Origin: Watersipora subatra
Lineage: Eukaryota; Bryozoa; Gymnolaemata; Cheilostomatida; Watersiporidae
Assembly (NCBI RefSeq): GCF_963576615.1
Contig: NC_088717.1
Coordinates: 53,912,526-53,976,525, forward strand
Direction: 5' to 3'
Length of the DNA: 64,000 nucleotides
Of this stretch, positions 54,736-62,452 are shown piece after piece. The position numbers were made by a program, and so were the translations under genes. Position 1 is the first letter of the stretch. Every line of letters starts with the position of its first letter. The notes below the pieces were generated by a model. The model saw nothing but the letters and a program-made list of their open reading frames with translations. It was not told where the DNA came from and did not search any database.

Positions 54736-57594
54736 ACTATCTACTTATCTACCTATCTACCTACCTATCTATCTATCTACCTATCTATCTATCTATCTAT
54801 CTAACTATCTACTTATCTACCTATCTACCTACCTATCTATCTATCTACCTATCTACTTATCTACCTATCTATCTATCTATCTATTTATCTACCTATCTAT
54901 CAATTACGCAAGTGAGACAGCGTGTCACAGTGAGTGTAGATGCTTTATATTTGCGGCATCACAAATGTGGTCTATAGCCAGCCCCGTAGAAATAGGGCAT
55001 GTTCAACTTGCGGCTGGCTATTGTTTACAACAACATCTCACCAATCCTCCTACCAGATAACTATAATTGCTTGGTGATTCTTACAGAATTCCACCTACAG
55101 AGTAGCTCCCATAGCCTGTAAGTTCTCCATTGGCTAAGATTCGTGTGGTGATGAACCAGAACTGACCTTGTTTGCATTAAGCTAAGACTCATTAATTCGA
55201 AGGTCGAGCTTTGTGGCAGGTTTAATGGTTTCATATTTTGTAGCTCAGCTCAATACTTTCCTATCATACACTTATTCTCTATAACAATGTCAAGGTCATA
55301 TGTTAGCGATATGTAGTTTTGACATTTATTGGCCTATTGAATAGAAATCTGGTATTTGTGTTAATATTAAATTAGCTGAGATTGGTGGTTGTCACTATTT
55401 ATGTCAAACAATTTATTCGATTTTAGTGACTAAATGTTGCCTCTTTTGTGGTTTTATTTTTGTTGTACCGCATAATTTGATATTTGAAATGAAATTATTG
55501 CTAATGAAGTAATCAATATATAACACTTTGAACCCTACTCTTGAACATCTATTACTATTAACAATCTAGTAGCACGTCTCTATTAACAATCTAGTAGGAT
55601 GTCTCTATTAACAATCTAGTAGCACGTCTCTATTAACAATCTAGTAGCACGTCTCTAGTAACAATCTAGTAGCATGGTTCGTAGCCTGTCTCTATTAACA
55701 ATCTAGTAGCATGTCTCTATTAACAATCTAGTAGCACGTCTCTATTAACAATTTAGTAGCACGCCTCTATTAACAATCTAGTAGCACGTCTCTATTAACA
55801 ATTTAGTAGCACGCCTCTATTAACAATCTAGTAGCACGTCTCTATTAACAATCTAGTAGCACGTCTCTATTAACAATCTAGTAGCACGTCTCTATTAACA
55901 ATCTAGTAGCACGTCTCTATTAACAATCTAGTAGCACGTCTCTATTAACAATCTAGTAGCACGTCTCTATTAACAATCTAGTAGCACGTCTCTATTAACA
56001 ATCTAGTAGCACGTCTCTATTAACAATCTAGTAGCACGTCTCTATTAACAATCTAGTAGCACGCCTCTATTAACAATCTAGTAGCACGTCTCTATTAACA
56101 GTCTAGTAGCACGTCTCTATTAACAGTCTAGTAGCACGTCTCTATTAACAATCTAGTAGCACGTCTCTATTAACAACTTTCAATCGACTGTAAAATTACT
56201 AAAATAGCCATCTTCCCTTTGAACTAAATATCATATAGAAGCTTGACAGTTGCAGAACTCAATAATAAAATAATAAAAACTCAAAATGAAATAGGATAAA
56301 CCAATTTTTTACACTGTTTCAAAAAAGAGACGTTTGATAGATATAGGAAGAAACATAGTGGTCGCAGCACACCGAGTTTGATAGAATGGGTATACTTGAT
56401 ATGAATAGAAAAACAATCAGTTTTAGAAAAAGCTTTTGCTTCTGAAGAGAAAAAGTTTTTTAGCTTTGTGTATTTTTGATCTTCCTAACAAAAAGTTTTA
56501 ATCAGTGTGCCATTAGAAACTGATGTTCTGATGGAGACCATTTTTTATTTCTTCGTTAATTAGAAGTGCCCTCGGTATTTTGGTTATATCTCAAGAACTA
56601 ATCGTCCAATCCACGTTAAACTTTGGAACTAAACTGAAAACCTATTAGGCCAAAAACAAAAATTAAAAAAAAAATTTTTTTTGAACCAGAAGTGCAAAGA
56701 ATCAAACCAAAAGTACACGACCGAGTTTACTCGGGTTTAGGATTTTGTGGGAAAACAATTGCCTGAATTACCTCGGGCCCAGGCTTTGAAGTGTATGATA
56801 CGTACAAGTCTCAAAGATGTAACAGATAATTCAAGCTATTAACTAAAACATGTTATTATTTCCTTAGTATTACTTTGCACCCGTTTATTGAACTACCATG
56901 TGTATGTGTTTGTCAATCAACAGAAGGAGAAAAAAGAAATACTTAGTTTATAAGCAGATAAGATTATCTGAAGAGCTTGAGACTTTTTTATTTCCTCAAA
57001 AGTTTGTAATCAGCATTTTTATAGAATGATTTTATTCTTTTGCAGCACAGTCTAATCTTATATTTAGTAATAGTGTACAACATAGTTTTTTATTCTTTTA
57101 TAAGTTATGCAACGTTTAGTGAAAATTTTATACATTTTTTTATCCTTCAAAAGTTTGTTTTTTGACTTTCAACGACTTTTAATGACAATTTTAGGACTTA
57201 TAGTATTGTCGACAGTTGACCACCTAAACCAGGTTTACCCCGGTTCATGCATGTACTCTGGCGTTTCGCAAGTTTTCACAAGCCACTTAAAATTTTATAT
57301 AAACTTTATATCTTATTGTTTGTTCTTCAAATTTTTTATGACTAATAGTATCACTAACACTTTTTAAGTGTTGATGATCAAGTATAAGTATAACGCAGCC
57401 AAGTATATTAGTCTTACCGCTGCGGCCAGGTGGACGTTGAGTAGGCACGCTTGGAGAATGATGAGTAATATGCATGTTGTCTGAGCTGGAATATTCTTTA
57501 GTTTCCGTAAACAAAGTCTCCTCATAGGGTCTTTAGAAGCCTTCTTTTCATTTCCGGGAGCCCCTTTTACAGCCGACAAGAACCAAGAATCCAT
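29328..57594 (-). CDS. TMEM26/TMEM236-like multi-pass membrane protein, six exons
   Basis: Assembled on the minus strand from exons 57594-57418, 45489-45351, 40038-39915, 35500-35335, 32678-32528 and 29584-29328. All junctions are GT-AG and phases join (0,1,2,0,1) to a 337-residue product. Hydrophobic segments lie near residues 40-58, 64-86, 112-131, 148-158, 210-230, 254-270 and 276-298, with a charged loop ([18 protein letters not shown]) after the second and an acidic/lysine tail ending [10 protein letters not shown]. The order of features (early helix pair, R-x-x-L then an Asp-rich D-I-L helix, then P-L-x-x-RL and F-L-V-K-N near the end) matches what I recall of TMEM26 and TMEM236, about 350-370 aa. 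No reaction is known for the family. Exon 1 is the least certain: it is 12 kb from exon 2 and joined only by phase and hydropathy. A partial tandem paralogue lies upstream at 60668-62035. Confidence 0.72.
29590..31770. other. TMEM26-like intron 5, AT-rich
   Basis: The first 300 bases next to exon 6 match 60930-61260 (TTTCCAGTTA..GGTCATGGAAAAACCCTGG), showing that the gene duplication carried intron sequence. The rest shows nothing recognisable. Confidence 0.6.
31774..32262 (+). repeat. Second copy of the ALT 3' flank, inside a TMEM26-like intron
   Basis: Same-strand copy of 26872-27318, including CTACTCTGTGTCTA and AATAAAT..AAGAGCATTGCAAATTTC. No ALT coding sequence precedes it, so only the 3' flank is present. 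It lies between exons 5 and 6 of the minus-strand TMEM26-like gene. Confidence 0.8.
32528..32678 (-). CDS. TMEM26-like exon 5
   Basis: 151 bp; acceptor CTTTACAG, donor TATG|GTGAGT. Encodes [20 protein letters not shown], then [14 protein letters not shown] and a lysine-rich end. The paralogous exon 61885-62035 has the same length and phase. Confidence 0.8.
32822..33100. repeat. Foldback repeat family, partial copy
   Basis: Shares TTTTAGTAGATT, TTTGTGATTG, AAGATTGAAACTGACAAAATT, TGATTATGATGTCTATAG and GCTGATATCAACTATAGC with the copy at 46215-46660. Lies just 5' (in gene sense) of exon 5 of the TMEM26-like gene. Confidence 0.45.
33270..33345 (+). repeat. tRNA-like SINE head
   Basis: AGCCCAGGGGTGACAGTG and ATGAGTCCAAATAC occupy A- and B-box positions. 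Weakly conserved. Confidence 0.35.
33430..33480. repeat. Near-perfect hairpin, 20-bp arms
   Basis: TTTACTATAATAAGTGACAT is mirrored by ATGGCACTTATTATAGTAAA with a short centre. Confidence 0.9.
33490..33560. repeat. 21-bp direct repeat, three copies
   Basis: GACTTGACCGAGGTCAGGTTG in tandem, the last copy altered (GAGATCGGGATG). Confidence 0.9.
33835..34110. repeat. 15-bp minisatellite, left part
   Basis: About 17 units of TCAGTGTACAGCCGG with variants. It keeps an open frame encoding a five-residue period (SVYSR) that I regard as incidental. The element at 34111-34897 interrupts it and units resume at 34898. Confidence 0.9.
34111..34897. mobile_element. hAT-like dispersed element, copy 1 (787 bp)
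   Basis: Starts CAGGCCTGTATTTCC and ends GGGAGTACGGGCCTG, matching 49237-49844 in order and orientation, with extra internal sequence. It sits inside a 15-bp minisatellite, units of which continue on both sides. Lies in TMEM26-like intron 4. Confidence 0.65.
34898..34970. repeat. 15-bp minisatellite, right part
   Basis: Four to five units of GTACAGCCGGTCAGT, the same unit as at 33835-34110, directly after the transposon end. Confidence 0.88.
35335..35500 (-). CDS. TMEM26-like exon 4
   Basis: 166 bp; acceptor ATCATTGTAG, donor ACA|GTAAGT. The first base completes a Cys codon. Encodes [20 protein letters not shown] then [18 protein letters not shown], whose regularly spaced Asp residues echo the D-I-L-E helix of TMEM26. 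An internal AG at 35449-35450 (after HHHHQ) could be an alternative acceptor, but would break phase with exon 3. Confidence 0.72.
35680..35810. repeat. Purine (GA)-rich tract
   Basis: About 130 bp of GGGAGAGAGG-type sequence with a G run at 35763-35776. Could form H-DNA or G-quadruplex; low complexity. Frames across it are artefacts. Confidence 0.9.
36165..36340. repeat. 37-bp pyrimidine-rich minisatellite
   Basis: About four and a half units containing CTCTCACTTTTTCTCACTC and CTTTCTGTCACCTC, after a (CT)n start. The open frames here are due to repeat periodicity. Confidence 0.9.
36811..36880 (+). repeat. tRNA-derived SINE head or tRNA pseudogene
   Basis: TAGTCTAGTGGTCTAGAGC (A box), TGCAAACCACAG and GGGTTCAATTCCC (B box) give the most tRNA-like sequence in the window, but the acceptor stem does not pair. 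Confidence 0.5.
36955..37010. repeat. Near-perfect hairpin, 20-bp arms
   Basis: GGCCCAGTGAACATGCCTGA is followed after about 10 bases by TCAGGCATGTTCACTGGACC. No transposon ends around it. Confidence 0.9.
37300..38320. other. TMEM26-like intron 3, no gene seen
   Basis: A short unit, ACACTTCA(T/A)AACCAT(T/G)ATAGG, recurs four times at about 37668-37770. No coding evidence. Confidence 0.5.
38324..38507. repeat. 46-bp minisatellite, four units
   Basis: Units contain GGTCTACACATAGGGTATAT and CGGGGAACACATGTGG; the first and last units are more diverged. In TMEM26-like intron 3. Confidence 0.9.
38760..39440. mobile_element. Decayed copy of the 62453-63332 element
   Basis: Shares TTCACATTACAGTTATTTG, the CAAAAACGAACAGTTAAT block, CGTCGAAATATTTTCACAAA and the GTGTTTGTCATAAACTAGTG region in order, but the right arm is missing or unrecognisable. 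The 97-codon frame at 39029-39322 inside it is not conserved in the other copy, so I do not annotate it. Confidence 0.65.
39915..40038 (-). CDS. TMEM26-like exon 3
   Basis: 124 bp; acceptor ACTTGTAG, donor TTTG|GTGAGC. Encodes [20 protein letters not shown] to ILDLKSCI with two bases before and two after, so it must join exons of phase 1 and 2; exons 2 and 4 satisfy both. Confidence 0.75.
40482..40528. repeat. Perfect hairpin, 19-bp arms
   Basis: CATAGACCTATTAACTATA, three-base loop, TATAGTTAATAGGTCTATG. In TMEM26-like intron 2. Confidence 0.92.
41215..41700. repeat. TA-rich microsatellite tract
   Basis: TATATAATATATTATATA-type sequence; the 87-codon frame at 41402-41665 is low complexity. 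Confidence 0.88.
41959..43571. mobile_element. 1.6-kb element with CCGTAAAACC termini and internal triplication
   Basis: TIRs CCGTAAAACCCCTATTGA and, reversed, CCGTAAAACCTCTAATTGA, with TA outside both ends. Both ends carry repeated GGCGGTCAATTGGAG-type subterminal motifs. Between 42951 and 43300 a unit of about 120 bp (TTAGGAC..GTTAAAC..TAGCCTGAG..GCGTTGCT) occurs three times, each copy more diverged. No transposase. Confidence 0.65.
43735..43915. repeat. TA-rich microsatellite tract
   Basis: Imperfect (TA)n next to the 5' (tail) end of the SINE copy at 43915-44110. Confidence 0.88.
43915..44110 (-). repeat. tRNA-derived SINE, copy 3
   Basis: Minus strand: GTAGTGTAGTGGATAGCACG (A box), GAGTTCAATCCC (B box), then ATTCCTAAAACTTTATCG and GGTCAACAAATGACAAACG. 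The best preserved of the three copies. Confidence 0.7.
44440..44535 (+). repeat. tRNA-like SINE head
   Basis: GTGACAGAGTTGATAAGGCG and GGGTCCGAGATCAAAT at Pol III promoter spacing. The preceding ACTAGCTGTGCTACCCAGC (44230) starts another dispersed repeat type. Confidence 0.4.
44858..45100. repeat. Short direct and inverted repeats
   Basis: TATAAATACAAAGATGGAA with AGCAATAGTTTAT occurs at 44861 and again at 45019, and an inverted part (TTCCATCTTTGTATTTAAAT) follows at 45085. Confidence 0.8.
45100..45205. repeat. (TA)n microsatellite
   Basis: About 50 dinucleotide units with GATA interruptions, 146 bp beyond exon 2 of the TMEM26-like gene on its 3' side. Confidence 0.92.
45351..45489 (-). 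CDS. TMEM26-like exon 2
   Basis: 139 bp between acceptor CTATTTACAG and donor AAGG|GTAAGC. Encodes [20 protein letters not shown] and onward to NEHEFAK, leaving one base G that completes a Gly codon with exon 3. The opposite strand also has an open frame here, but only this strand joins in phase to other exons. Confidence 0.72.
46215..46660. mobile_element. Foldback repeat family, copy in TMEM26-like intron 1
   Basis: The outer ends AAACTTTCACAAAATTTTAG and AAATCTACTAAAATTGTG are inverted, and the arms contain TTTCAGATTAAAATCG and its complement. A related copy is at 32822-33100 and a fragment at about 6300-6480, sharing the GATATCGGCTATTGCG-type centre. Confidence 0.5.
47302..48353. mobile_element. 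Candidate hAT-like element, 1.05 kb
   Basis: Ends CATAGATATAGTAAACCCTA and, reversed, CATAGATGTAGTAAACCCTA are inverted repeats of about 22 bp. Flanks GGTGAGAT (47294-47301) and GATAAGAT (48354-48361) share six of eight bases, a decayed 8-bp duplication. An 84-codon frame at 47786-48040 shows no recognisable domain. Confidence 0.55.
49237..49844. mobile_element. hAT-like dispersed element, copy 2 (608 bp)
   Basis: Ends CAGGCCTGTATTC and, reversed, CAGGGCCGTATTCCC are imperfect inverted repeats. The interior matches 34111-34897 closely over several hundred bases. No clean target duplication could be read. Nested in the pogo-like element. Confidence 0.65.
49884..50183 (+). pseudogene. Transposase C-terminal-like fragment with a PIP-box motif
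   Basis: Reads [20 protein letters not shown] followed by an acidic stretch [27 protein letters not shown] matches the PCNA-interacting consensus Q-x-x-I-x-x-F-F. A PIP box near the end of pogo transposase has been described, which fits the TA-flanked host element. The DNA-binding and catalytic regions are missing. Confidence 0.4.
50705..50882. mobile_element. 178-bp hAT-like MITE, second copy, perfect 8-bp target duplication
   Basis: Ends CAGGCCTGCCAAC and GTTGGCAGGTATG, flanked by TTGGTGAC at 50697-50704 and 50883-50890. The sequence is the reverse complement of 9651-9861, with one fewer copy of the CTCACGC palindrome block. Inserted in the degenerate gene copy of TMEM26-like intron 1. Confidence 0.88.
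51571..51885 (+). pseudogene. Broken C-terminal exon, first reading frame
   Basis: Follows acceptor GATGCTTTCAG. Reads [20 protein letters not shown] to [19 protein letters not shown], then loses frame near 51842. The homologous continuation is in the next frame at 51845-52411. Confidence 0.6.
51845..52411 (+). pseudogene. Broken C-terminal exon, second reading frame
   Basis: Reads [20 protein letters not shown] through [34 protein letters not shown] and [15 protein letters not shown] to a stop. The frame is open for more than 180 codons and keeps family signature residues, so decay is fairly recent. Confidence 0.65.
52505..53020. repeat. Diverged tandem duplication of about 220 bp
   Basis: AATCTGAAATATGCTACAAA..GATGTATTGCA..ACATAATACATTATGAA at 52550-52680 parallels GAAATCAGCTACAAATTTGG..GATGTATCACA..ACGTAATACATTATAAT at 52882-52998. 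It follows the end of the degenerate gene copy. Confidence 0.6.
53783..54208. mobile_element. Diverged relative of the AAGGCTGG MITE
   Basis: Ends AGGCTGGTTCACGCTATATC and, reversed, TAAGGTTGGTTCACACAATG correspond to the TIRs of 21910-22363. About 425 bp, no coding capacity. The interior is not clearly alignable, so it may be a different subfamily. Confidence 0.55.
54660..54905. repeat. (CTAT)n tetranucleotide tract
   Basis: About 60 units of CTAT/CTAC. The resulting frame, a YLSI-type repeat at 54669-54977, is not a protein. Confidence 0.95.
55565..56178. repeat. 25-bp minisatellite, about 24 units
   Basis: Core TATTAACAATCTAGTAGCAC followed by GTCTC or GCCTC. One unit near 55670-55685 has an insertion (ATGGTTCGTAGC). 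Most units are identical, pointing to recent homogenisation. In TMEM26-like intron 1. Confidence 0.95.
56180..57415. other. TMEM26-like intron 1, 5' end, no gene seen
   Basis: AT-rich. The 86-codon frame at 57107-57367 is hydrophobic because of T-richness and has no splice or homology support. Confidence 0.5.
57418..57594 (-). CDS. TMEM26-like exon 1 (candidate)
   Basis: 177 bp, 59 codons, from an ATG at 57594 to the donor GCG|GTAAGA, phase 0. Encodes a basic N-terminus ([20 protein letters not shown]) then a hydrophobic stretch [14 protein letters not shown]. Phase and position fit exon 2, but no transcript supports the join. Confidence 0.55.
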
Positions 57595-57599
57595 TATTT

Positions 57600-60595
57600 C
57601 GCTTTTCCAAACTTTTTTCCAAAGTATGTGAATTTGACTGTTAATATCTAATATACTTTAATGAAATCAATTTGCTGAACCCTGACAGTGCTGCTAAAGA
57701 GCTTCACTGTCTTAGACGCCAGCTATGAGCCTATAACCTAGCTTTAGCCGGTAGGCTTTATCTGTAAGTAAAAAGGAAATAACAGCTCTTAGATTGGATG
57801 ATGATCCATTTATTACAGTTTCATTGGCTAAGAATATTGCCGCTCGTTTGTGTAGAATTTCCAACTCCTGCTGTAAGAGAACTGGATGATGTGATAGCAA
57901 GAATACAGATAATGACTTCTTCATAACGTTAATAATGTTAGCTGGCAAGTGATGATGCACTCGGATAAGTAACAAGTAAATTGATTGGCCAGTTATCGCA
58001 CATGCGCTGATTATAACATGCTAGCACCTGCCATAACTGCTGCATCTTTACTGGATGCTATGTTGTAACAATATTGACCAGATGAAATGAGCAAAGGCAT
58101 CACTGCCAAGTGATGATGCGTTAGAAGGTGGTGAGCACGTACAATAATATCATTGGCACAAACAAGCCTACTAGCTGTAGTTAATAACCTAAGCTATTGA
58201 GAATGACCATTTTATAAATCTATCGTTGAATTAATATTGGTAGAAATTGAATAAACGAAAAATTCAACTCGGCTTACCAAGCAACTATTAAAATGTCATG
58301 TGACTTTTTCAAATGCTTCAAAGTTGACTATATGTTGTTTTCAAACTTTCAAACATATTTCTTTATATTAATAAATCACATTAAATTTTATCTTTGTGTT
58401 TGTGAGTGTGTACGTTAGTCCGTGTAAATGCCACGCGGTTCCACATTTTCTGGCCGATTCTATCAAATTTCACACGCAAATGCTCCAAGTCTTCCGCCGA
58501 GTCGCTAAAGTATTTGGTTTCACAACTCCATCTGGTTCCTGAAAACTAGCATCTTAGACATCCACCTGCTGTCTATCTGATTGAAAATAAAATAAATTCT
58601 AGGCATTAGCAGGCTCACTGCTGGTATTTATTACAACCCCCAAATTTTCTCTTAAAACCCTTAAAAATTTCCAAATGTCACAGTTATTAGTAACACGGTA
58701 AACTAGTTCAACATCACTTTAGTTTTTTGTGACAAGAAAACTCAAGTGGTTCGGCATACTTAGCTTAACCTACTCATCAACCTCTCGCTCACTTGTTAAC
58801 AGCTACGTACACCATATGGTATATCTATAAGGTAAATGTCAATTGCTCTGTTTATAATCAAAGGCTTGTAAAACCGAACAGCGAGTAGCGAGTTGTATAT
58901 TCTAATTACCTACTTATCTGTCAATGGCTGACTCTAATTACTACTGACTATAATTATAGTCACACAGCATTTGGCTGCTCATAGCGATTATTACACTGCT
59001 ACTTGCGATATATTTGTTATCTTGCGCTGCTACAACCATGACAGGCAATAACCTTTGTATGCTGACACAGATGAGGAGGTTATTTTCCGAGGTTATTTTT
59101 CGAGGTTATTTTCCGTCATGGTTAACATTTAGTTATGAGCAGAATTATTCTAGTCAAGTTCTGGTTAGTTCGAAATGAAATCAATTTTTGAAGTAAAAAT
59201 AACTTGATATTTAAATCGGCAGATTATTTGAAAATTGCAAATGCTCATTTAACTTTAATAATATTGGCAGACAGCCAATAAGACACTAAGAGCTCAATAT
59301 AACCTGAGCGTCTCTATAGCTGTGATTCATCACAATGAACCATTGATGTTCGCATCAGCAGAAATAGCTCTATTGTTTTACTATTAATGCTTCTAGCATG
59401 TTTTAGTATCATAAAAGTTAAATTAGTCTTTCCTTACTTGCTTTTTCCATGCTGTTTTAGTCAGATGCCTCTAACCACGCAATTTACACCTGCTCAGCCA
59501 CTCATGATTTTTTTTAATTTGAACAATTAGATGGTGTTTATCTTCCATGGATATGGAAGAACCAAAACCGTTTTTAAATGGTTGATTAATATTTCAACCA
59601 AGCCGGTTTCAAAAACAAACAAACAACAATTGAGTCGTCTTAAAATTTGCTGACTTTGAAGACATCAACAATGTTAGATAAAAGATCACATAAGTGTGTG
59701 GGCATTTTATAATTACATAAAGTTGATATTTTTGCATTTTGTTCGTTAGCCTTTTGGAAGACTTCATACGAGTGTGGGAAATCCCTCAATGATCGAGTAT
59801 TTGTGTTTGTTTAGTTTATGGCAAACAGAGGCAATGCGTATTTCTCAGAGTATTGTTGCACAAAACAATGGCTCTGTGATCTTGGCTGGACGTGTCGGAG
59901 TTCAGTGGCAAGAGCCTCGAGGACTGGAGACATGCTTCAGTAAGTTTAAATAAAATATTACAATAATACAATTTTGTGAACATAAACTTTGCTGACTTTT
60001 AAGATAAGCAAATTAAGAGTAGAGCATGACTTGTAACAATGCTGCATTAAGGATATACCAGCTTCTAAAGAAAAAAATGACAGGGAGCATAACTCCTCGT
60101 CAATGTACTCCAGATTGTTCAACTCAACAACGCAGCACCTAAAACTAGATATTATGAGCAAAAGTTGTTTTGTAACCAGATATTTAGTTGTATTTAATAA
60201 GTTTATATACAAACCTCTAATGTCAAGAATGTCAAAGTGAAAATACATGGTCAACGGTATGTGTATCAGCTGTGATCAGTGCAGGCGATATATCTTTAAC
60301 GATTCAATCCGATGCATGTAAGCTACAAGATGTAAGATACAATCCAATGCATGTTGTCCTAAATCTAATATCTAATACAAGCTAAGCATTACCTACTAAT
60401 TATTAACGTCGAATCATTCAGTTTATTTTCGTTTGTGATTAGGTTCTAGTTTATGACAGCCTGTTATAAACTTTTGCAACAATGAAAAAATACATCTTGT
60501 TATAATGAAAATATAAAAGATATAATAGAACATTTCAAAGTTATTAATGTAAGACCTTATAATTATTATAACATTATTATATTATTTATTATTCA
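57600..60595. other. Space between the TMEM26-like tandem copies
   Basis: Would hold the promoter of the downstream gene. An 87-codon minus frame at 57712-57975 (LLQQELEILHKRAAIFLANE) shows no recognised domain. CGCACATGCGC at 57989-57999 is near-palindromic. Nothing else is supported. Confidence 0.45.
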
Positions 60596-60597
60596 AC

Positions 60598-60603
60598 TTT
60601 ATT
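60598..60603 (-). terminator. Candidate polyadenylation signal of the paralogue
   Basis: AATAAA on the minus strand, 65 bp past the TGA stop, the same spacing as in the other copy. Confidence 0.45.
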
Positions 60604-60667
60604 ATAATAAAAATATAAACCATAATAAAACATTTTAAAGTTATCAGTGTAAGGTCATATAGCAGGC

Positions 60668-60924
60668 TCATTCCTCAATCTCGTTCTGTTTTTCTGTTTT
60701 CAGCTTCTCATGCTCGCTGCTTATGCTGTTCTTATCATTCACATCGGAGAGCGTATCGCTATTATAAGCTTCGCTATAAATGTCGTAGGTACAGTCGTAT
60801 ATCTCAACGAGACCAAAGATAATGCTAATGATATTTTTGACAAGGAACACTGAAGCCGGTTCAATACGATGGACAGCCAAGTAGAGTCTGATGGCCAGTA
60901 GGGGGATATTCAGAAGCAGCAGTT
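60668..60924 (-). CDS. Paralogue last exon
   Basis: Acceptor ATATTTACAG, stop TGA. Encodes the PLLAIRLYLAV and ASVFLVKNI helices and the tail ending EIEE. Same splice position and length as 29328-29584. Confidence 0.82.
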
Positions 60925-62035
60925 CTGTAAATATAAAGTTTCCAGTTAGCGGGTCATGGAAAAACCCTGGTTAGTAGTTAACAGTTTTTCTTCAAGCTAT
61001 TTATTGTATGCTTCTATTGCCCAGCTAAAAATAGTTTGAGATTACCATACTTAATTAAATGAAAATATTTATAAAAATATAATAAGTTTTTATAGCAAGT
61101 ACCAAATATTACGATAACTATTACCATAAATTAGTGGTTAACATTACTGTGATAAAACTGCACTATTATAACTTTATTTGGCTGTTCTCTGCATACCATC
61201 ATAAGACTTCTGGCGTATTTTCAGATGCTTGATGTGTCAGTGATGACAAAAGGAAAGTTTAACGTTACAGTCAGTGTTCTAAATACAGTACACTACAAAA
61301 AATACAATCAAATAAATAACTTGATACTTTACTATAATAAATGACGTGTCTATCTGTCTGCCTAAAGCCATGCTCAGAGCGGTAAGAGAAAATACTGCTC
61401 AAAATTCAAACGAGAATGACTCAACTCCCAGCCAATCACGCTACCATCTGGGCCACTTAACCACCTTGTTGCATGAAGGAATAATTGTATACATAGTTAA
61501 TACCCGTGAGAATCTATCATGGCACACAAGACTGCTAGTCTAATGCTCTTTACTATAATAAGACCCAGGTCTGTCTGTCTGTCTGTTCGGAGCCATTCTT
61601 AGAAGTCAAAAAAGATTCCTTTCAACAGAATTCAAACTCACAACTTTTGACTTGTTTCACTGACATTCTACGACCTGTACCGATCGACTGCCTTGCCACA
61701 TTTTAGAATATTTGTGCTGTTAGTTATTACACCTAACTATCTTTCACTGCACACCAGGGCACTAGTGGTCTAGTAGAACATAATTCTAGAATCTACAATA
61801 ATGGCTGTAATGTTGTGATTACGTATTTGTCATTTTATTATTTTCGAGTATTTTTGCAAAAAGATCAATTTGGTTCATGCTCACCAAAAAGAGACTTCAG
61901 TATCTTCACCTTCAGTGATCTGACATAGCTTGCAAAATGGTCACCGAAGAGGCTGAGTAGAGAGACAGATGGTCGAATCAGATTGAGGGTTATAATAGCC
62001 AGAATAATTGGCTTCATAACTATGGGGAGACTCAC
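60668..62035 (-). CDS. Tandem paralogue of the TMEM26-like gene, 3' part only
   Basis: Two exons are visible: 62035-61885 (151 bp) and 60924-60668 (257 bp, stop TGA), equal in length and phase to exons 5 and 6 of the gene at 29328-57594. The encoded segment runs VSLPIVMKPIILAIITLNLI ... [20 protein letters not shown] ... [10 protein letters not shown]. The coding frame is intact, with changes clustered in the tail, so it looks functional. Exons 1-4 would lie beyond 64000. The shared intron and 3' flank show the duplication copied genomic DNA, not mRNA. Confidence 0.78.
61335..61700 (-). repeat. tRNA-derived SINE and adjoining CTGT-repeat fragment
   Basis: Minus strand at 61370-61465: GGTGGTTAAGTGGCCCAG and CGTTTGAATTTTG resemble A and B boxes. 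At 61560-61690 a second fragment begins with (CTGT)n. It lies in the intergenic or intronic DNA of the paralogue. Confidence 0.45.
61885..62035 (-). CDS. Paralogue penultimate exon
   Basis: Acceptor CTCTTTGCAG, donor TTTG|GTGAGC. Shares [17 protein letters not shown] exactly with exon 5 of the downstream gene, while the first residues (VSLPIVMK versus TSFPKALE) differ. Confidence 0.8.
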
Positions 62036-62452
62036 CTGCAAAGAGAAAAGAGCTTCAAAATACAGTTTAACCAAAGTATGCTTTTAATTTTTTTCTGCGT
62101 AATCTCTAATAAATTTTTTGTAAAAAATTTTGATCCCGTGTTACCCTTTATGCAGAATGATGCAATTGAATCAGAAATTTTTCTAGTCTCCAACTGTTCG
62201 AAACTAAATGTGGAGTGATAATACTTTGCCTAGCTGTAGGAGCTGTAGTGAGCACTAGAAACTTACAGCTTACTCTGCAGCTCGCTAGCAAGGTGAGCTA
62301 TCAATACATTGCATTGTTTTTCAGGAATAAAAGTAAATATTGTTGATTCAAGCACCTTGCTATGACACAACCCTTCGCTGACCTAATAAAAATAGCTGTC
62401 GTTTCCTTAGACTCAGCAGTCTGACATGTAGGTTTAACTTCCTGTTTGTTTA

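Noticed and set aside
54669..54977. 102-codon frame
   Set aside because: Translation of a CTAT tetranucleotide tract.
57712..57975. 87-codon minus-strand frame upstream of the TMEM26-like gene
   Set aside because: No recognisable domain, no paired splice sites, length possible by chance.
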